64,000 nucleotides of DNA from Halomonas ramblicola (GCF_030409215.1 NZ_JAUFPL010000018.1:277760-341759), one strand, 5' to 3'. Positions 39,278 to 50,269 are shown, numbered from the stretch's first letter. The notes: a model not told the origin generated them from the letters alone. Numbers and translations are program-made.

Positions 39278-40828
39278 ATGATGGCAACACCGGCCACCGC
39301 CCCGCCCATCACACTCCTGCAAAGAATGCTGGACATGACCACTAGAGTGTCGCGTCGCTGGCGCCCCCGTTCCTTGTTGCAGCTCGTCCTGCTCGCCTTC
39401 CTGGTGGTGATGCTGCCGCTGGGCGTATTGATGTTCCAGGCCGGCCAGGCGCTGACCGAGCTGACTCGCCTGGCCGACGTCAGTGCCCGCCAGGCGGTGG
39501 AGGAGACCCGCCGTGCCCGTACCCTGGGGGCCCTGGCCCTGGAGATGGAACGCAGCGCCCGCCAGTACGCCGTGGTCGAGCAGGAGAGCCTGCTGGAAAT
39601 CTATTCCGAGCGGCTCGAGGAGTATCGCCAGCTGCTGGCGCTGCAGCGCCTGCTGCTGCCCGACGACCCCGATGTCGCCGCCCTGGAACGCCAGCTCGAC
39701 GAGCTGGCCGAGTTACCCGAGCTGCCCATGGAGGAGTTCCAGGCGCGGCTCGCCGACTTCCCCTCCTTCGCCCAGCGCACCGAGGCGATGCGCCGCTCCA
39801 CCAACGAGCACATCGACGCCCGTATCGAGTCGATCCGCGAGCGGGCGCGGGCCGTGCAGACGCGGCTCTGGCTGCAGACCGCCGCCCTGGTCTCGGCGAG
39901 CCTGGTGCTGATGCTGCTGTTCTCCTGGTTGATCATCCGCCCGGTGCGCCAGCTGGAGCGGCGCATCCTGGGCATCGGCAGCGGCACGCGCGCCGAGGCG
40001 CCGCGGCCGGTGCAAGGGCCCGCCGAACTGGTCCAGCTCGACCAGCGCCTCGACTGGCTCTCCTCGCGGCTCGACGAGCTCGAGGCCCAGAAGCAGCAGT
40101 TCCTGCGCCACATGTCGCACGAGCTCAAGACCCCGCTGGCCAGCGTGCGCGAGGGTTCGGCCCTGCTCGCCGATGGCGTGGCCGGGGAGCTCACGCCGCG
40201 CCAGCTGGAGATCCTCGAGCTGATCGATACCAGTGGCCGCGAGCTGCAGCGGCTGATCGAGCAGCTGCTCGACTACAACCTGCTGCAGCACAACCGTCAG
40301 GTGTCGATCGAACGGCTGGACGTGACCACCCTGGCCCGGGAGGTGCTGGCCAAGCATCGCCTGGCGCTCTCCAACAAGGGCATGCGGGTCACCTGCTTCG
40401 ACGGCCCCGTGGAGTGGGAGCTGGATCGCACCGCCACCGTGCGGATCCTCGACAACCTGGTCTCCAACGCCATCGCCTACGGCGCGGACGGCGGCGAGCT
40501 GGAGATCCGCGCCCGCCAGCACCAGCAGCACCTGGAGCTGGAGGTGGCGAACAGCGGCGAGCCGATCGCCGAGACCGATCGCTCGCGGCTGTTCGAGGCC
40601 TTCTACCAGGGGCACGCCCGGCGCAAGGGCCCATTGAAGGGCTCCGGGATCGGGCTGTCGGTGGCGGCGGACTGCGCCCACCTGCAGGAAGGGGAACTGG
40701 CGCTGGTGGAGGACCGGCGCCTGGCGGTGTGCTTTCGCCTGAGCCTGCCGCGGCCGGCCCAGGCACTGGCCGCCCCCCGTGACGACACGACGCCCGCCCT
40801 GGAGGCGAGCCCCCATGCAAGGAACTGA
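39278..40828 (+). CDS. glrK: Sensor histidine kinase GlrK (QseE)
   Basis: A 516-residue membrane kinase closely following E. coli GlrK. After a cytoplasmic tail, the first helix (about 34-54) opens a helical periplasmic sensor with ALEMERSARQYAV. Then come a second helix (about 205-225), HAMP, the phospho-acceptor His281 in SHELKTPLASVREG, and an ATP domain with LVSNAIAYGADGG and KGSGIGLSVA. It phosphorylates GlrR in response to envelope stress. GAAGG lies six bases before this ATG; ATGs at codons 17 and 20 are alternatives. Confidence 0.93.
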   Translation: MMATPATAPPITLLQRMLDMTTRVSRRWRPRSLLQLVLLAFLVVMLPLGVLMFQAGQALTELTRLADVSARQAVEETRRARTLGALALEMERSARQYAVVEQESLLEIYSERLEEYRQLLALQRLLLPDDPDVAALERQLDELAELPELPMEEFQARLADFPSFAQRTEAMRRSTNEHIDARIESIRERARAVQTRLWLQTAALVSASLVLMLLFSWLIIRPVRQLERRILGIGSGTRAEAPRPVQGPAELVQLDQRLDWLSSRLDELEAQKQQFLRHMSHELKTPLASVREGSALLADGVAGELTPRQLEILELIDTSGRELQRLIEQLLDYNLLQHNRQVSIERLDVTTLAREVLAKHRLALSNKGMRVTCFDGPVEWELDRTATVRILDNLVSNAIAYGADGGELEIRARQHQQHLELEVANSGEPIAETDRSRLFEAFYQGHARRKGPLKGSGIGLSVAADCAHLQEGELALVEDRRLAVCFRLSLPRPAQALAAPRDDTTPALEASPHARN

Positions 40829-40832
40829 TGCC

Positions 40833-41405
40833 ATGACGTTTCGCCCCCTGCTGGCCTGCCTGGCGGCCGCCTGGCTGGCCGGCTGCGAGATGCTGCCCCA
40901 GGGTGCCTCCGGGCCGCCCTCGAGCAGCACCACCTCCAAGGCGGCGGCCGCGGCCAGCGGCTGCCACGCCGTGGTGCCCGACTTCGACAACGAGGCCTGC
41001 CTGCTGCAGGACTGGCTGGCCTACGGCCTGGCCTCCCAGCGTGGCGATCGCCAGTGGCGCGACACCATGCTCACCCGCCTGGAGGGCCCCGGGGCGGAGC
41101 GCCGCCTGGCCCGGGCCGTGGTCCTGGGCTGGGGCACCGAACGCGAGTGGGACCGCGCCGCGGAGCTCTACGAGGCGGACCTCAGTGCCGCGCCGGTGAC
41201 CCTGCAGCCATTGTTGCGCTACTGGCTCAACGAGCTGGAGGGGCGGCGGGCCATGGGCGACGACCTGACGAGCGCCCGCGACGAGCTGGCCGAGCACGAG
41301 ACCCAGCGGGCCGCCCTCGAGGAGGAGAACGCCACCCTCGAGAAGAAGCTCGAGGCACTGACCGCCATCGAGCGCAGCATCAACCTGCGACAGCAGACCG
41401 AGTGA
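40833..41405 (+). CDS. yfhG: YfhG/QseG-like outer-membrane lipoprotein
   Basis: A 190-residue lipoprotein: signal with lipobox LAGC ending near residue 16, a Ser/Ala-rich spacer, then a helical domain and a C-terminal coiled coil (AEHETQRAALEEEN...). Position between glrK and glrR identifies it as the YfhG/QseG homologue, an accessory sensor for GlrK. The ATG at 40833, with AAGGAAC upstream, gives a normal signal peptide; an in-frame ATG at 40815 would add six residues. Confidence 0.82.
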   Translation: MTFRPLLACLAAAWLAGCEMLPQGASGPPSSSTTSKAAAAASGCHAVVPDFDNEACLLQDWLAYGLASQRGDRQWRDTMLTRLEGPGAERRLARAVVLGWGTEREWDRAAELYEADLSAAPVTLQPLLRYWLNELEGRRAMGDDLTSARDELAEHETQRAALEEENATLEKKLEALTAIERSINLRQQTE

Positions 41406-41418
41406 TGGAGACGACGAC

Positions 41419-42834
<1,416 letters not shown>

Positions 42835-42874
42835 GCCGTGCAATGGCCCGGAAAGGTCGAGTGAAGCCGTACTG

Positions 42875-42992
42875 TAGGAGGGCAGGTTCCCTGCGCGATT
42901 GGAGGCCGTAGGCCTCCCGGCGGCCATCCCATACGCTAGGTAACACCGCCAGGCGCCTGACGGCGCCAGTCGCGCAATGAATTGCCCTCCTA
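42875..42992. repeat. REP-like pair in inverted orientation, copy 3 (118 bp)
   Basis: The ends TAGGAGGGCA (42875-42884) and TGCCCTCCTA (42983-42992) are perfect inverted repeats. Each arm carries the foot, a small hairpin (GCAGG-TTC-CCTGC left; GCAAT-TC-ATTGC right), GCGAYTGG, then a second hairpin (GGAGGCC-GTA-GGCCTCC left; GGCGCC-GTCA-GGCGCC right). This is the layout of a bacterial interspersed mosaic element. It lies between convergent glrR and the peroxiredoxin gene. Confidence 0.85.
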
Positions 42993-43023
42993 CCAAGACG
43001 CTTCACGCTGATCGGCGATGAAC

Positions 43024-43056
43024 CAAAAAAACAACCCCCGCCGAGGGCGGGGGTTG
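43024..43056 (-). terminator. Intrinsic terminator of the peroxiredoxin gene
   Basis: On the minus strand an 11-bp GC-rich stem (43056-43046 with 43042-43032), loop CTC, is followed by a run of seven T (43031-43025). It lies 20 nt beyond the peroxiredoxin stop. Confidence 0.9.
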
Positions 43057-43076
43057 AAGAGCGACCTCAAGGTGCC

Positions 43077-43730
43077 TTACTGGGGCATCTTGGTCTTGCG
43101 CAGGTAGGGGAAGATCGTCTCGAACTCGCCGAACTTGGCCTTGGCGTCCTCGTCGGAGACTGCCGTTGGGATGATCACGTCCTCGCCCACGGTCCAGTCG
43201 ACCGGGGTGGCGATGCCCTTGCTGGTGGTGGCCTGCAGCGCATCCAGGGCGCGCAGCACCTCGCCGAAGTTGCGGCCCACGGTCATCGGGTAGGTCATGG
43301 TCAGCTTGAGCTGCTTGTCCGGGCCGATGATGAACACCGAGCGCACGGTGGCGCTGTCCGCCGGGGTGCGGCCATCCGGCAGGTAGGCATCGGCCGGCAG
43401 CATGTCGAACAGCTTGGCGACCTTCAGGCCATCGTCGGCGATGATCGGGAAGTCGACCTGGCTGTTGGAGTAGCTCTCGATATCGCCGATCCAGCCCTTG
43501 TGGTCATCCACGCCGTCGACCGAGATGCCGATCACCTTGGTGCCGCGCTTCTTCCATTCCTCGCTGAGCTGGGCGACGGCACCGAACTCGGTGGTGCACA
43601 CCGGGGTGAAGTCCTTGGGGTGCGAGAACAGGATGGCCCAGTTGTCGCCGATCCAGTCGTGGAAGCGGACCGGGCCCTGGTTGGTCTCGGCCTCGAAGTC
43701 CGGGACGACGTCATTGATGCGTAGTGACAT
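43077..43730 (-). CDS. 1-Cys peroxiredoxin (Prx6 type)
   Basis: A 217-residue thiol peroxidase that reduces H2O2 and alkyl peroxides in the cytoplasm. The peroxidatic Cys45 lies in HPKDFTPVCTTE. No resolving Cys is evident, and the long C-terminal domain (TYPMTVGRNFGEVLRALDALQ) is typical of the Prx6 subfamily. The ATG at 43730 has GAGGGA upstream; an earlier in-frame ATG adds 12 unrelated residues. Confidence 0.94.
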   Translation of the reverse strand: MSLRINDVVPDFEAETNQGPVRFHDWIGDNWAILFSHPKDFTPVCTTEFGAVAQLSEEWKKRGTKVIGISVDGVDDHKGWIGDIESYSNSQVDFPIIADDGLKVAKLFDMLPADAYLPDGRTPADSATVRSVFIIGPDKQLKLTMTYPMTVGRNFGEVLRALDALQATTSKGIATPVDWTVGEDVIIPTAVSDEDAKAKFGEFETIFPYLRKTKMPQ

Positions 43731-43770
43731 GGTGCAGTTCCCTCTTTCTTGCCTGGGATGAATCAACCCC

Positions 43771-43791
43771 GGCCTCCCGTCGGGGGAGGCC
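43771..43791 (-). terminator. Hairpin after xseA
   Basis: GGCCTCCC (43771-43778) pairs with GGGAGGCC (43784-43791). Read on the minus strand it lies about 100 nt past xseA and is followed by GGGGTTGATT. Weak U run, so a probable but not certain terminator. Confidence 0.5.
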
Positions 43792-43893
43792 AGGCCGCTG
43801 TTGTCGGGAGGCTTGCTGGGGGCGTCGGGAGAAGTCTCCGCAGGTCAGACACTAGCACATTCACTGCGGTTCGCGGCAACGCATGCAGCGTTC

Positions 43894-45258
43894 TCACGGT
43901 GCCTCCCGGTCGTCCGCGCCGGGGCTCACGCCGGTGACCTCCAGCGCCAGCCGGCCCTCGCCGAGCCGCGCCTCGAGCCGCTGGCCGGGACGGGTGTCGG
44001 CGGCGCGGCGGACCACCCGGTCCCGCTCGTCGGTGAGGATCGCGTAGCCGCGTCCCAGCACCGCCAGCGGGCTCACCGCCTGCAGTTCGCGCACCAGCCC
44101 CGAGAGCCGCTCGCGATGGCGGCCCAGCTCCCGCGGCATGGCCGCCGCCAGGCGTTGGCGCGCGCCCTGCAGCCGCTGCTCGGCCTGGACCAGCTGGCGG
44201 GCCGGGGGATGGGCGGCCAGGCGCCCGGCGAGCTGGCGCTCGCGGCGTCGCTCGGCGTCCAGGCGGGCCTGCATGGCGCGCCGCAGCCGGCCAGCGAGCT
44301 GGTCGAGGGTGCGGCGCTGGCGGGCCAGCGCCTCGCCGGGGTGGCGCAGCCGGGCGCGCAGATGGTCCAGGCGCTGGCCCTCGCGCTCCAGGCGGCCCTG
44401 GATGCCACGCCCCAGGCGTGTTTCCAGCAGCGCCAGGCGCTGGGCCAGCTCGCGGCGATCCGGCACCAGCTGCTCGGCGGCCGCGGAGGGCGTAGGCGCA
44501 CGCACGTCGGCGGCGAAGTCGGCCAGGGTGACGTCCACCTCATGGCCCACCGCCGACATCACCGGCAGCCGCGAGTGGAAGATGGCCCGCGCCAGGTGCT
44601 CGTCGTTGAAGGCCCAGAGGTCCTCCAGGCTGCCGCCGCCGCGGGTGATCAGCACGGCGTCGCGGTCCGGCGACAGGGCCGACTGGCGATTGAGCAGGCC
44701 CAGTGCCGAGATGATCGCCGGCGCCGCCTCGCGCCCCTGCACCGGCACCGGGATCAGGGTCACGCTGGCCAGCGGCCAGCGTGCGCCGAGCACCGCCAGG
44801 ACGTCGCGGATCGCCGCGCCGCTGGGCGAAGTGAGCACCAGCAGGTGGCGGGGCGGGTAGGGCAGGGCGCGGGCGTTGGCGAAGACGCCCTCCTCGGCGA
44901 GCCGGGTCTTGAGGCGCTCGAAGGCGGCCAGCAGCTCGCCGACCCCGGCGGCCTGTACCGCCTCGGCGATCAGCTGGTAGTCGCCGCGGGGCTCGAAGAT
45001 CGACAGCCGCCCGCGCACCTTCACCCGGTCGCCGTCGCGCATGGGCGCGGAAACGAAGCGCGCCCGGTTGCGGAACAGCGCACAGCGCAGCTGGGCCCGG
45101 TCGTCCTTGAGGGTGAAGTAGACGTGGCCGGAGCTCGGCCGCGTCACGCCCGACAGCTCGCCCTCCACCCACACCTCGCCGAAGCGGCCCTCCAGCACCT
45201 GGCGGGCGCTGCGGTTGAGCTCGCTGACGGTTAGCGTAGGGGGCGTGGGGTCGGTCAT
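43894..45258 (-). CDS. xseA: Exodeoxyribonuclease VII large subunit
   Basis: A 454-residue nuclease subunit. The N-terminal OB fold (TLTVSELNRSARQVLEGRF ... VYFTLKDDRAQLRCALF) is followed by the catalytic domain with LVLTSPSGAAIRDV, ITRGGGSLEDLWAFNDE and SAVGHEVDVTLADFAADVRAPTPSAAAE (shown in parts). A long Arg-rich coiled coil and a C-terminal GYAILTD strand complete it. The same frame is open far upstream, but the family start MTDPTPPTLTVSEL at 45258 is clear. The small subunit XseB is not encoded nearby. Confidence 0.95.
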   Translation of the reverse strand: MTDPTPPTLTVSELNRSARQVLEGRFGEVWVEGELSGVTRPSSGHVYFTLKDDRAQLRCALFRNRARFVSAPMRDGDRVKVRGRLSIFEPRGDYQLIAEAVQAAGVGELLAAFERLKTRLAEEGVFANARALPYPPRHLLVLTSPSGAAIRDVLAVLGARWPLASVTLIPVPVQGREAAPAIISALGLLNRQSALSPDRDAVLITRGGGSLEDLWAFNDEHLARAIFHSRLPVMSAVGHEVDVTLADFAADVRAPTPSAAAEQLVPDRRELAQRLALLETRLGRGIQGRLEREGQRLDHLRARLRHPGEALARQRRTLDQLAGRLRRAMQARLDAERRRERQLAGRLAAHPPARQLVQAEQRLQGARQRLAAAMPRELGRHRERLSGLVRELQAVSPLAVLGRGYAILTDERDRVVRRAADTRPGQRLEARLGEGRLALEVTGVSPGADDREAP

Positions 45259-45338
45259 GGCGTGGCTCCTGGCGGTGACGCCACAGGCTACCATGCGGCC
45301 GGGGTCGGGCGTATCCGGGGAGGACGGGCCAATGATGC

Positions 45339-46406
45339 TCAAATCCCCAGACGCTTGCACACCCTGAGCAGCAGCGGCATGGCCAGGATCAGCACCGTGA
45401 TACGCAGCAGGTGGTGGGTGGTCACGAAGGCCGGGTCGATACCCAGCGTCAATGCCACCAGACTCAGTTCGGGCGCTCCGCCCGGCATGTAGGCGAGTAG
45501 CGCCGCCGGCAGCGACACCCCCGTCGCGGCGTGGATGCCCCAGGCGGCGAGGATGGCGATCCCGAGCAGGCACACCGCCTGCAGCATGGCCATCACCAGG
45601 GTATGGCCGACCTTGGCCAGCGAGGTGCCGGTGAAGCGCACCCCCACCGAGACGCCGATGATCACCTGGGCCAGGGCGATCAGCGTCGGCGGGATGGCGG
45701 CATGGGTCAGCCCCGTCAGGTGCAGGGCCGCCGAGACCAGCGCCGGGCCGAACAGCAAGGCATTGGGCAGGCGCAGGCGGTGGCCCAGCCAGGCGCCCAG
45801 CACGCCGGCCCCGGCCAGCCAGGCGGTGTCCGCCGGGCCGGGCAGCCACAGCCACTGGGCCAGGTCCATGCCGGTGGGCTGCAGGCTGACATGGCCGACC
45901 CACTGCAGCACCGGGGGAATGGCGACCAGCAGCACCAGGATGCGCACCGCATGGGTCATGCCCACCACCCGCAGGTCGGCGCCCGAGTCCAGCGCCATGC
46001 CGGTGACCGCCGAGACGCCCCCGGGCACCCCGGCATAGAGGGCGGTATCCAGCGAGTGGCCGGCCACGCGGCGCGAGAACCACACCGAGAAGGTCATCAT
46101 CAGCGCCGTGGCCAGCAGCATCACGCTCAGGCTGGCGCCCCACAGCGGCAGATCGCCGGACATCTCCGGGGTGAAGGCCGCCCCCAGCATCACGCCGATC
46201 ACCACCAGCACGCCCTTGCGACCGCGCCCCGGCGAGCGCAGCCGGGCGCCGGCGAGGCTCGCCAGGGTGGTGGCGAACATGGCGCCGAGCAGCCAGGGCA
46301 GGGGTACGTCGAGCCAGTAGGCGAGGCCGCCGCCGGCCAGCCCCAGGGCCAGCGTCGGCAGGAAGCGGCCCAGGGCGGCCACTCGTGCGGTGAGGGTGTC
46401 GTGCAC
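45339..46406 (-). CDS. AbrB-family membrane permease
   Basis: A 355-residue membrane protein with about ten helices in two repeats. It contains PLPWLLGAMFA, AGVPGGVSAVTGMA and the second-half counterpart LAYMPGGAPELSLVA, the paired motifs of the AbrB (formerly ammonia monooxygenase-like) family. Substrates are largely unknown. An ATG at 46445 lies inside the hairpin that ends the tct transcript, so GTG at 46406, with AGGA just upstream, is preferred. Often found near tctABC, as here, suggesting a role with carboxylates (inference). Confidence 0.8.
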   Translation of the reverse strand: MHDTLTARVAALGRFLPTLALGLAGGGLAYWLDVPLPWLLGAMFATTLASLAGARLRSPGRGRKGVLVVIGVMLGAAFTPEMSGDLPLWGASLSVMLLATALMMTFSVWFSRRVAGHSLDTALYAGVPGGVSAVTGMALDSGADLRVVGMTHAVRILVLLVAIPPVLQWVGHVSLQPTGMDLAQWLWLPGPADTAWLAGAGVLGAWLGHRLRLPNALLFGPALVSAALHLTGLTHAAIPPTLIALAQVIIGVSVGVRFTGTSLAKVGHTLVMAMLQAVCLLGIAILAAWGIHAATGVSLPAALLAYMPGGAPELSLVALTLGIDPAFVTTHHLLRITVLILAMPLLLRVCKRLGI

Positions 46407-46432
46407 TATCCTGTGACCTTTGATCGAACGCC

Positions 46433-46456
46433 CCGGGCCCGTCATGACGGGCCCGG
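46433..46456 (-). terminator. Palindromic hairpin after tctA
   Basis: A perfect 24-nt palindrome: CCGGGCCCGTCA against TGACGGGCCCGG. In the minus direction it starts 26 nt past the tctA stop and lies 27 nt before the GTG proposed for the abrB-family gene. Without a U run it may attenuate, not fully terminate, transcription into that gene. Confidence 0.6.
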
Positions 46457-46481
46457 TGTCTGGAAGGGAAGGGGGATGAGC

Positions 46482-47999
46482 TCAGCCGTCCTCCACGTCC
46501 TCGCGGGGGGCATTGCCAGCCAGTAGTTTCGGCAGCAGCCAGGGCAGGATCAGCAGGGCCGCAGCGGCGAGCCACAGCCCCAGCGAGATGCCGGACTGCC
46601 AGAGGATACCGACGTCGCCGTCGCTGATCGACAGGGCGCGTCGCAGGTTCTGCTCCATCAGCCCGCCGAGCACGTAGCCGAGGATCACCGGGGCCAGCGA
46701 GAAGCCCAGCTTGCGCAGCAGGTAGCCGAACACACCGATGATCAGCATTAGGTAGATGGCGGTGAGGTCGGAGTGCAGCTGGTAGACGCCGACGAAGGCG
46801 AGGATGGCAATGGCTGGCACCAGCACCCAGCGCGGGATGGTCAGCACCCGGGCGAAGACCCCGGCCAGCGGCAGGTTGAGCGCCAGCAACACGATGTTGC
46901 CGATGTAGAGCGAGGCGATCAGGCCGCCGGCCACCTCGGGGCGTTCGGTGAACATCATCGGGCCCGGGGTGATGTTATAGAGCATCAGTGCCCCCAGCAG
47001 CACCGCGGTGGTGCCGGAGCCGGGAATCCCGAGCGTCAGCATGGGCACGAAGGAGCCCGCCGCCGAGGCGTTGTTGGCCGCCTCCGGGGCCGCCAGGCCG
47101 CGCATGTCGCCGTTGCCGAAGGTACCTTCCTTGTCGGAGAGGCGCTTCTCGGTGGTATAGGAGACCGCGCCGGCCACGGAGGCGCCGGTGCCGGGCAGCA
47201 CGCCGATGATGAAGCCGAGCAGCCCCGAGCGGCCGATGGCGCCCTTGCAGTAGAGCACCTCCTTGAGGCTGACGAAGACCCGACCCAGTGGCGGTATCTC
47301 GGTGTCTGCGTCGCGGCGGTTGGCGTGCTCGAGCATCAGCAGGATCTCGCTGATGGCGAACAGCCCGATGATCATCACCACGAAGTCGACACCGTCGTAG
47401 AGCTCGGCCATACCGAAGGTGTAGCGCATGACGCCGGTGCCGGAGTCGACGCCCACGGTGGCGATCAGCACCCCGAGCACCGCGCCGATGGCGGTCTTCA
47501 CCGGGTCCTTGCCCATCATCACCGACATCGAGGCGAAGGCGAATACCATCAGCGCGAAGAACTCGGCGGGACCGAACATCACCGCCACTTCGGCGAGCAG
47601 CGGGGCGAACAGGGTCAGGCCGATGATGGCGATGGTGGCACCCACGAAGGAGCTTACCGCCGACAGGCCCAGCGCCGGTCCGGCCAGCCCCTTCTTGGCC
47701 AGCGGATGGCCGTCCAGGGTGGTCATCACCGCACCGGCGTCGCCGGGCACGTTGAGCAGGATGCTCGACATGCGCCCGCCGTATTCGGCGCCGGTGTAGA
47801 TGCCGGCCAGCAGGATCAACGCCGACTCGGCGGGCAGGCCCAGGGTGTAGGCCAGTGGCATCAGGATGGCGATGCCGTTGATCGGACCGATGCCCGGCAG
47901 CGCCCCGAACAGGGTGCCGAGCAGGGCGCCGAGGAAGGCCAGTCCCAGATTCAACGGGCTCAGCGCGACGCCGAAGCCCTCGATCAGGAAATCGAACAT
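46482..47999 (-). CDS. tctA: Tripartite tricarboxylate transporter large membrane subunit TctA
   Basis: A 505-residue permease with about twelve helices and TctA hallmarks: [40 protein letters not shown] and the duplicated [16 protein letters not shown]. It imports citrate-like or other carboxylates together with TctB and the TctC receptor. Minus-strand operon tctC-tctB-tctA. Confidence 0.95.
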   Translation of the reverse strand: MFDFLIEGFGVALSPLNLGLAFLGALLGTLFGALPGIGPINGIAILMPLAYTLGLPAESALILLAGIYTGAEYGGRMSSILLNVPGDAGAVMTTLDGHPLAKKGLAGPALGLSAVSSFVGATIAIIGLTLFAPLLAEVAVMFGPAEFFALMVFAFASMSVMMGKDPVKTAIGAVLGVLIATVGVDSGTGVMRYTFGMAELYDGVDFVVMIIGLFAISEILLMLEHANRRDADTEIPPLGRVFVSLKEVLYCKGAIGRSGLLGFIIGVLPGTGASVAGAVSYTTEKRLSDKEGTFGNGDMRGLAAPEAANNASAAGSFVPMLTLGIPGSGTTAVLLGALMLYNITPGPMMFTERPEVAGGLIASLYIGNIVLLALNLPLAGVFARVLTIPRWVLVPAIAILAFVGVYQLHSDLTAIYLMLIIGVFGYLLRKLGFSLAPVILGYVLGGLMEQNLRRALSISDGDVGILWQSGISLGLWLAAAALLILPWLLPKLLAGNAPREDVEDG

Positions 48000-48011
48000 C
48001 TCGGTATTCCT

Positions 48012-48473
48012 CTAGATGATGGCGTCGAGCCAGTACCCGGTGGGCAGGACAATGCCCAGCCCGGCGGTGAACAGGAAGTAGCTACCCACGGCCATCAGGG
48101 CTCCGGTGATCAGCGCCTTGCTCCAGGCGGCACCGAACAGCCGTGCCAAGGCCGCCACGACCAGCAGCGACGTGGGCATGAAGCCCAGGCGGGTGAACAG
48201 CATGGCGTAGACCAGCAGGAGCCCCAGCACCAGCAGCAGCTTCAGGGCCAGCGCGCGGTGGGGCCAGTGGCCGTCGGTGCCGGGCTTGAACACCAGCGTA
48301 AGCGACAGCCCGGCGAGCAGTACCGACAGCCCCAGCGGGAAGGCCTTGGGGCCCACGGGTTCGTAGCTGAAGGGGACTTCCAGATTGATGGCCTGGACGG
48401 CAACGAACGCCGCCAGGCCGATCAGGCAGATCCCCAACAGCCGGTCGGCGACCGGCTTGGTAGAAGTGCTCAT
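48012..48473 (-). CDS. tctB: Tripartite tricarboxylate transporter small membrane subunit TctB
   Basis: A 153-residue membrane protein with four helices, including the PVGPKAFPLGLSVLLAGLSL segment after the first helix, typical of TctB. It ends 12 nt before tctA, and its ATG overlaps the tctC stop as ATGA. Confidence 0.92.
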   Translation of the reverse strand: MSTSTKPVADRLLGICLIGLAAFVAVQAINLEVPFSYEPVGPKAFPLGLSVLLAGLSLTLVFKPGTDGHWPHRALALKLLLVLGLLLVYAMLFTRLGFMPTSLLVVAALARLFGAAWSKALITGALMAVGSYFLFTAGLGIVLPTGYWLDAII

Positions 48474-49459
48474 TTCAACCCTACTTCTTCGGCCAGAGAC
48501 TGGAAGTTGGCGACTTGGTCCTTGACGTAGTCGTCGAAGTCATCACCGAAACGCGACATCGGGAACAGGCCGCGGGCCTCGCGCAGCTCGGCGAACTTTG
48601 GATCTTCCGCCAGTGCCTGCATGCGCTCGACCCAGGCCTGGTAGGCTTCGTCGCTGACCTCGGGGCCCATGTAGTAACCGCGCCAGATCGGCCACTGGAC
48701 GTCATAGCCCTGCTCGGCGGCGGTGGGGATCTCGGCGTAGGGCCCACCCATGCGCTCCTCGGAGAGTGCCGCCAACACGCGGATCTTGCCGCTCTCGAGC
48801 TGCGACTTGAGCTCGGACAGGTCGCCGGTGAACACCTGGATGTGGTCGCCGAGCAGCGCCGCCAGCGCCTCGCCGCCGCCCTCGAAGGCCACGTAGCGCA
48901 GCTCCTGCGGCGACACGTCGGCAGACTTGGCGGTCAGCGCCGCCTTCATCCAGTCCTGGCTGCCGACGGTGCCGCCCGCGCCGAAGGCGATCTCGCCGGG
49001 CTTGTCCTGGAGGTCGGCCATCAGCTCGTCGAGGGAGTCCCAGGGCGCATCGGCGTTGACCACGATGGCGCCGTAGTCGACCCCCAGGGCACCCAGCCAG
49101 CGCACCTCGTCGGCGTCGTACTGGCCGAACTTGCCCAGTGCCAGGTTGACCGCCGCACCGGTGCTGGCGGCGACGACCAGGCCGGGATCGTCGTCGCGCA
49201 CGCCGTTGACATGGTTGTAGGCCACCGCGCCGATGCCGCCGGGCATGTAGCTGACCATCATCGGCTCATCGATCAGGCCGGTCTCCTGCAGGCCGTTGGC
49301 GGCCAGTCGGCAGGTCAGGTCGTAGCCACCGCCCGGCTTGGCCGGGGCGATGCACTCGGAGGACTCGGGGAGGGCCTGGCCGAAGGCCTGGCCGGCGAAC
49401 AGGGCGCCGCCCATCAGGGCGAGGCCGGAGGCACAACGAATCGCTTGGTTGATCTTCAT
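48470..49459 (-). CDS. tctC: Tripartite tricarboxylate transporter solute receptor TctC
   Basis: A 329-residue periplasmic receptor of the Bug family. The signal peptide (about 1-27) ends GQAFG; the mature part starts with SSECIAPAKPGGGYDLTCR, the ligand loop of the family, and has GAGGTVGSQDW and the TGDLSELKSQLESGKIRVLA segment. First gene of the tct operon, transcribed away from the regulator operon. Confidence 0.95.
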   Translation of the reverse strand: MKINQAIRCASGLALMGGALFAGQAFGQALPESSECIAPAKPGGGYDLTCRLAANGLQETGLIDEPMMVSYMPGGIGAVAYNHVNGVRDDDPGLVVAASTGAAVNLALGKFGQYDADEVRWLGALGVDYGAIVVNADAPWDSLDELMADLQDKPGEIAFGAGGTVGSQDWMKAALTAKSADVSPQELRYVAFEGGGEALAALLGDHIQVFTGDLSELKSQLESGKIRVLAALSEERMGGPYAEIPTAAEQGYDVQWPIWRGYYMGPEVSDEAYQAWVERMQALAEDPKFAELREARGLFPMSRFGDDFDDYVKDQVANFQSLAEEVGLK

Positions 49460-49523
49460 GACGAACTCCTGTTCTCTTGTTGTACGCGAGGGCGGGAGGA
49501 GCCCGACCCCCGGTCATGCCGAG

Positions 49524-49569
49524 ATGACAGGAGCGATGCTAGGCAGACGACCTTTCATCAACCTGTCAT
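49524..49569. promoter_or_regulatory. Inverted repeat in the tctC/tctD intergenic region
   Basis: ATGACAGG (49524-49531) and CCTGTCAT (49562-49569) are perfect inverted repeats with centres 38 nt apart, in the 141-nt gap between divergent tctC and the tctD-like gene. A plausible operator for the TctD-like response regulator (inference). Confidence 0.5.
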
Positions 49570-49600
49570 GCCCCGAATTACCTCCTGAGACTTTGGTCGC

Positions 49601-50269
49601 ATGCGCCTGCTCGTCGTCGAGGACGATCCGCTGATCGCCCGCTCCCTGGACAACGCCCTGACCCCGCTGGGCAACACCGTCGAGGTTTTCGCCCGCGGTG
49701 GCGAGGCCCGCGCCGCGCTGCGTCACGACACCTTCGACCTGATCCTGCTCGACCTGGGGCTGCCCGACGGCGACGGCCTCGGGGTCCTCGCCGAGCTGCG
49801 CGAGCGCGGCGACACCACCCCGGTGCTGATCCTCACCGCCCGCGACGGTATCGACGACCGGGTGCGCGGGCTCGATCTGGGCGCCGACGACTACCTGGCC
49901 AAGCCATTCTCGATCGCCGAGCTCGAGGCGCGGGTGCGTGCCCTGCTGCGGCGCAGCCAGCAGCGTAGCGACAACCGCCTGTACCTGGGGCCGCTGTGCT
50001 TCGACCCCGCCACCGGCATCGCCACTCTCGACGAGGCCCCCTTTGAGTTGCCGCATCGCGAGCGGTGTCTGCTGGAGGGCCTGTTGCTGCACGCCGGCAG
50101 CATCGCCCCCCGCGAGATGCTCGAGGGGCGAGTGTTTGGTTTTGGCGAGGTGGGTTCTAATGCCCTGGAGGTCTACGTCAGCCGCCTGCGCAAGCGCTTG
50201 CAGGGCAGTGGGCTGCGCATTCGCACCTTTCGCGGCCTGGGCTATCGCCTGGAGGAAGCGCGGCCGTGA
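49601..50269 (+). CDS. tctD: OmpR-family response regulator, TctD-like
   Basis: A 222-residue response regulator. The receiver domain has Asp8-Asp9, phospho-acceptor Asp51 in LLDLGLPDGDG and a switch Lys in YLAKPF; the C-terminal winged helix ends with RLRKRLQGSGLRIRTFRGLGYRL. Divergent from tctCBA and overlapping the kinase gene by 4 nt, so it most likely controls the carboxylate transporter. Confidence 0.9.
   Translation: MRLLVVEDDPLIARSLDNALTPLGNTVEVFARGGEARAALRHDTFDLILLDLGLPDGDGLGVLAELRERGDTTPVLILTARDGIDDRVRGLDLGADDYLAKPFSIAELEARVRALLRRSQQRSDNRLYLGPLCFDPATGIATLDEAPFELPHRERCLLEGLLLHAGSIAPREMLEGRVFGFGEVGSNALEVYVSRLRKRLQGSGLRIRTFRGLGYRLEEARP

Noticed and set aside
38836..39281. Open frames of 60-150 codons within the argA-glrK gap
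   Set aside because: They overlap the structured hairpins and terminator, lack ribosome sites and show no family pattern.
45259..46575. Continuous frame joining xseA to sequence upstream (total 893 codons)
   Set aside because: Accidental open frame across the permease gene; the XseA family start is clear at 45258.
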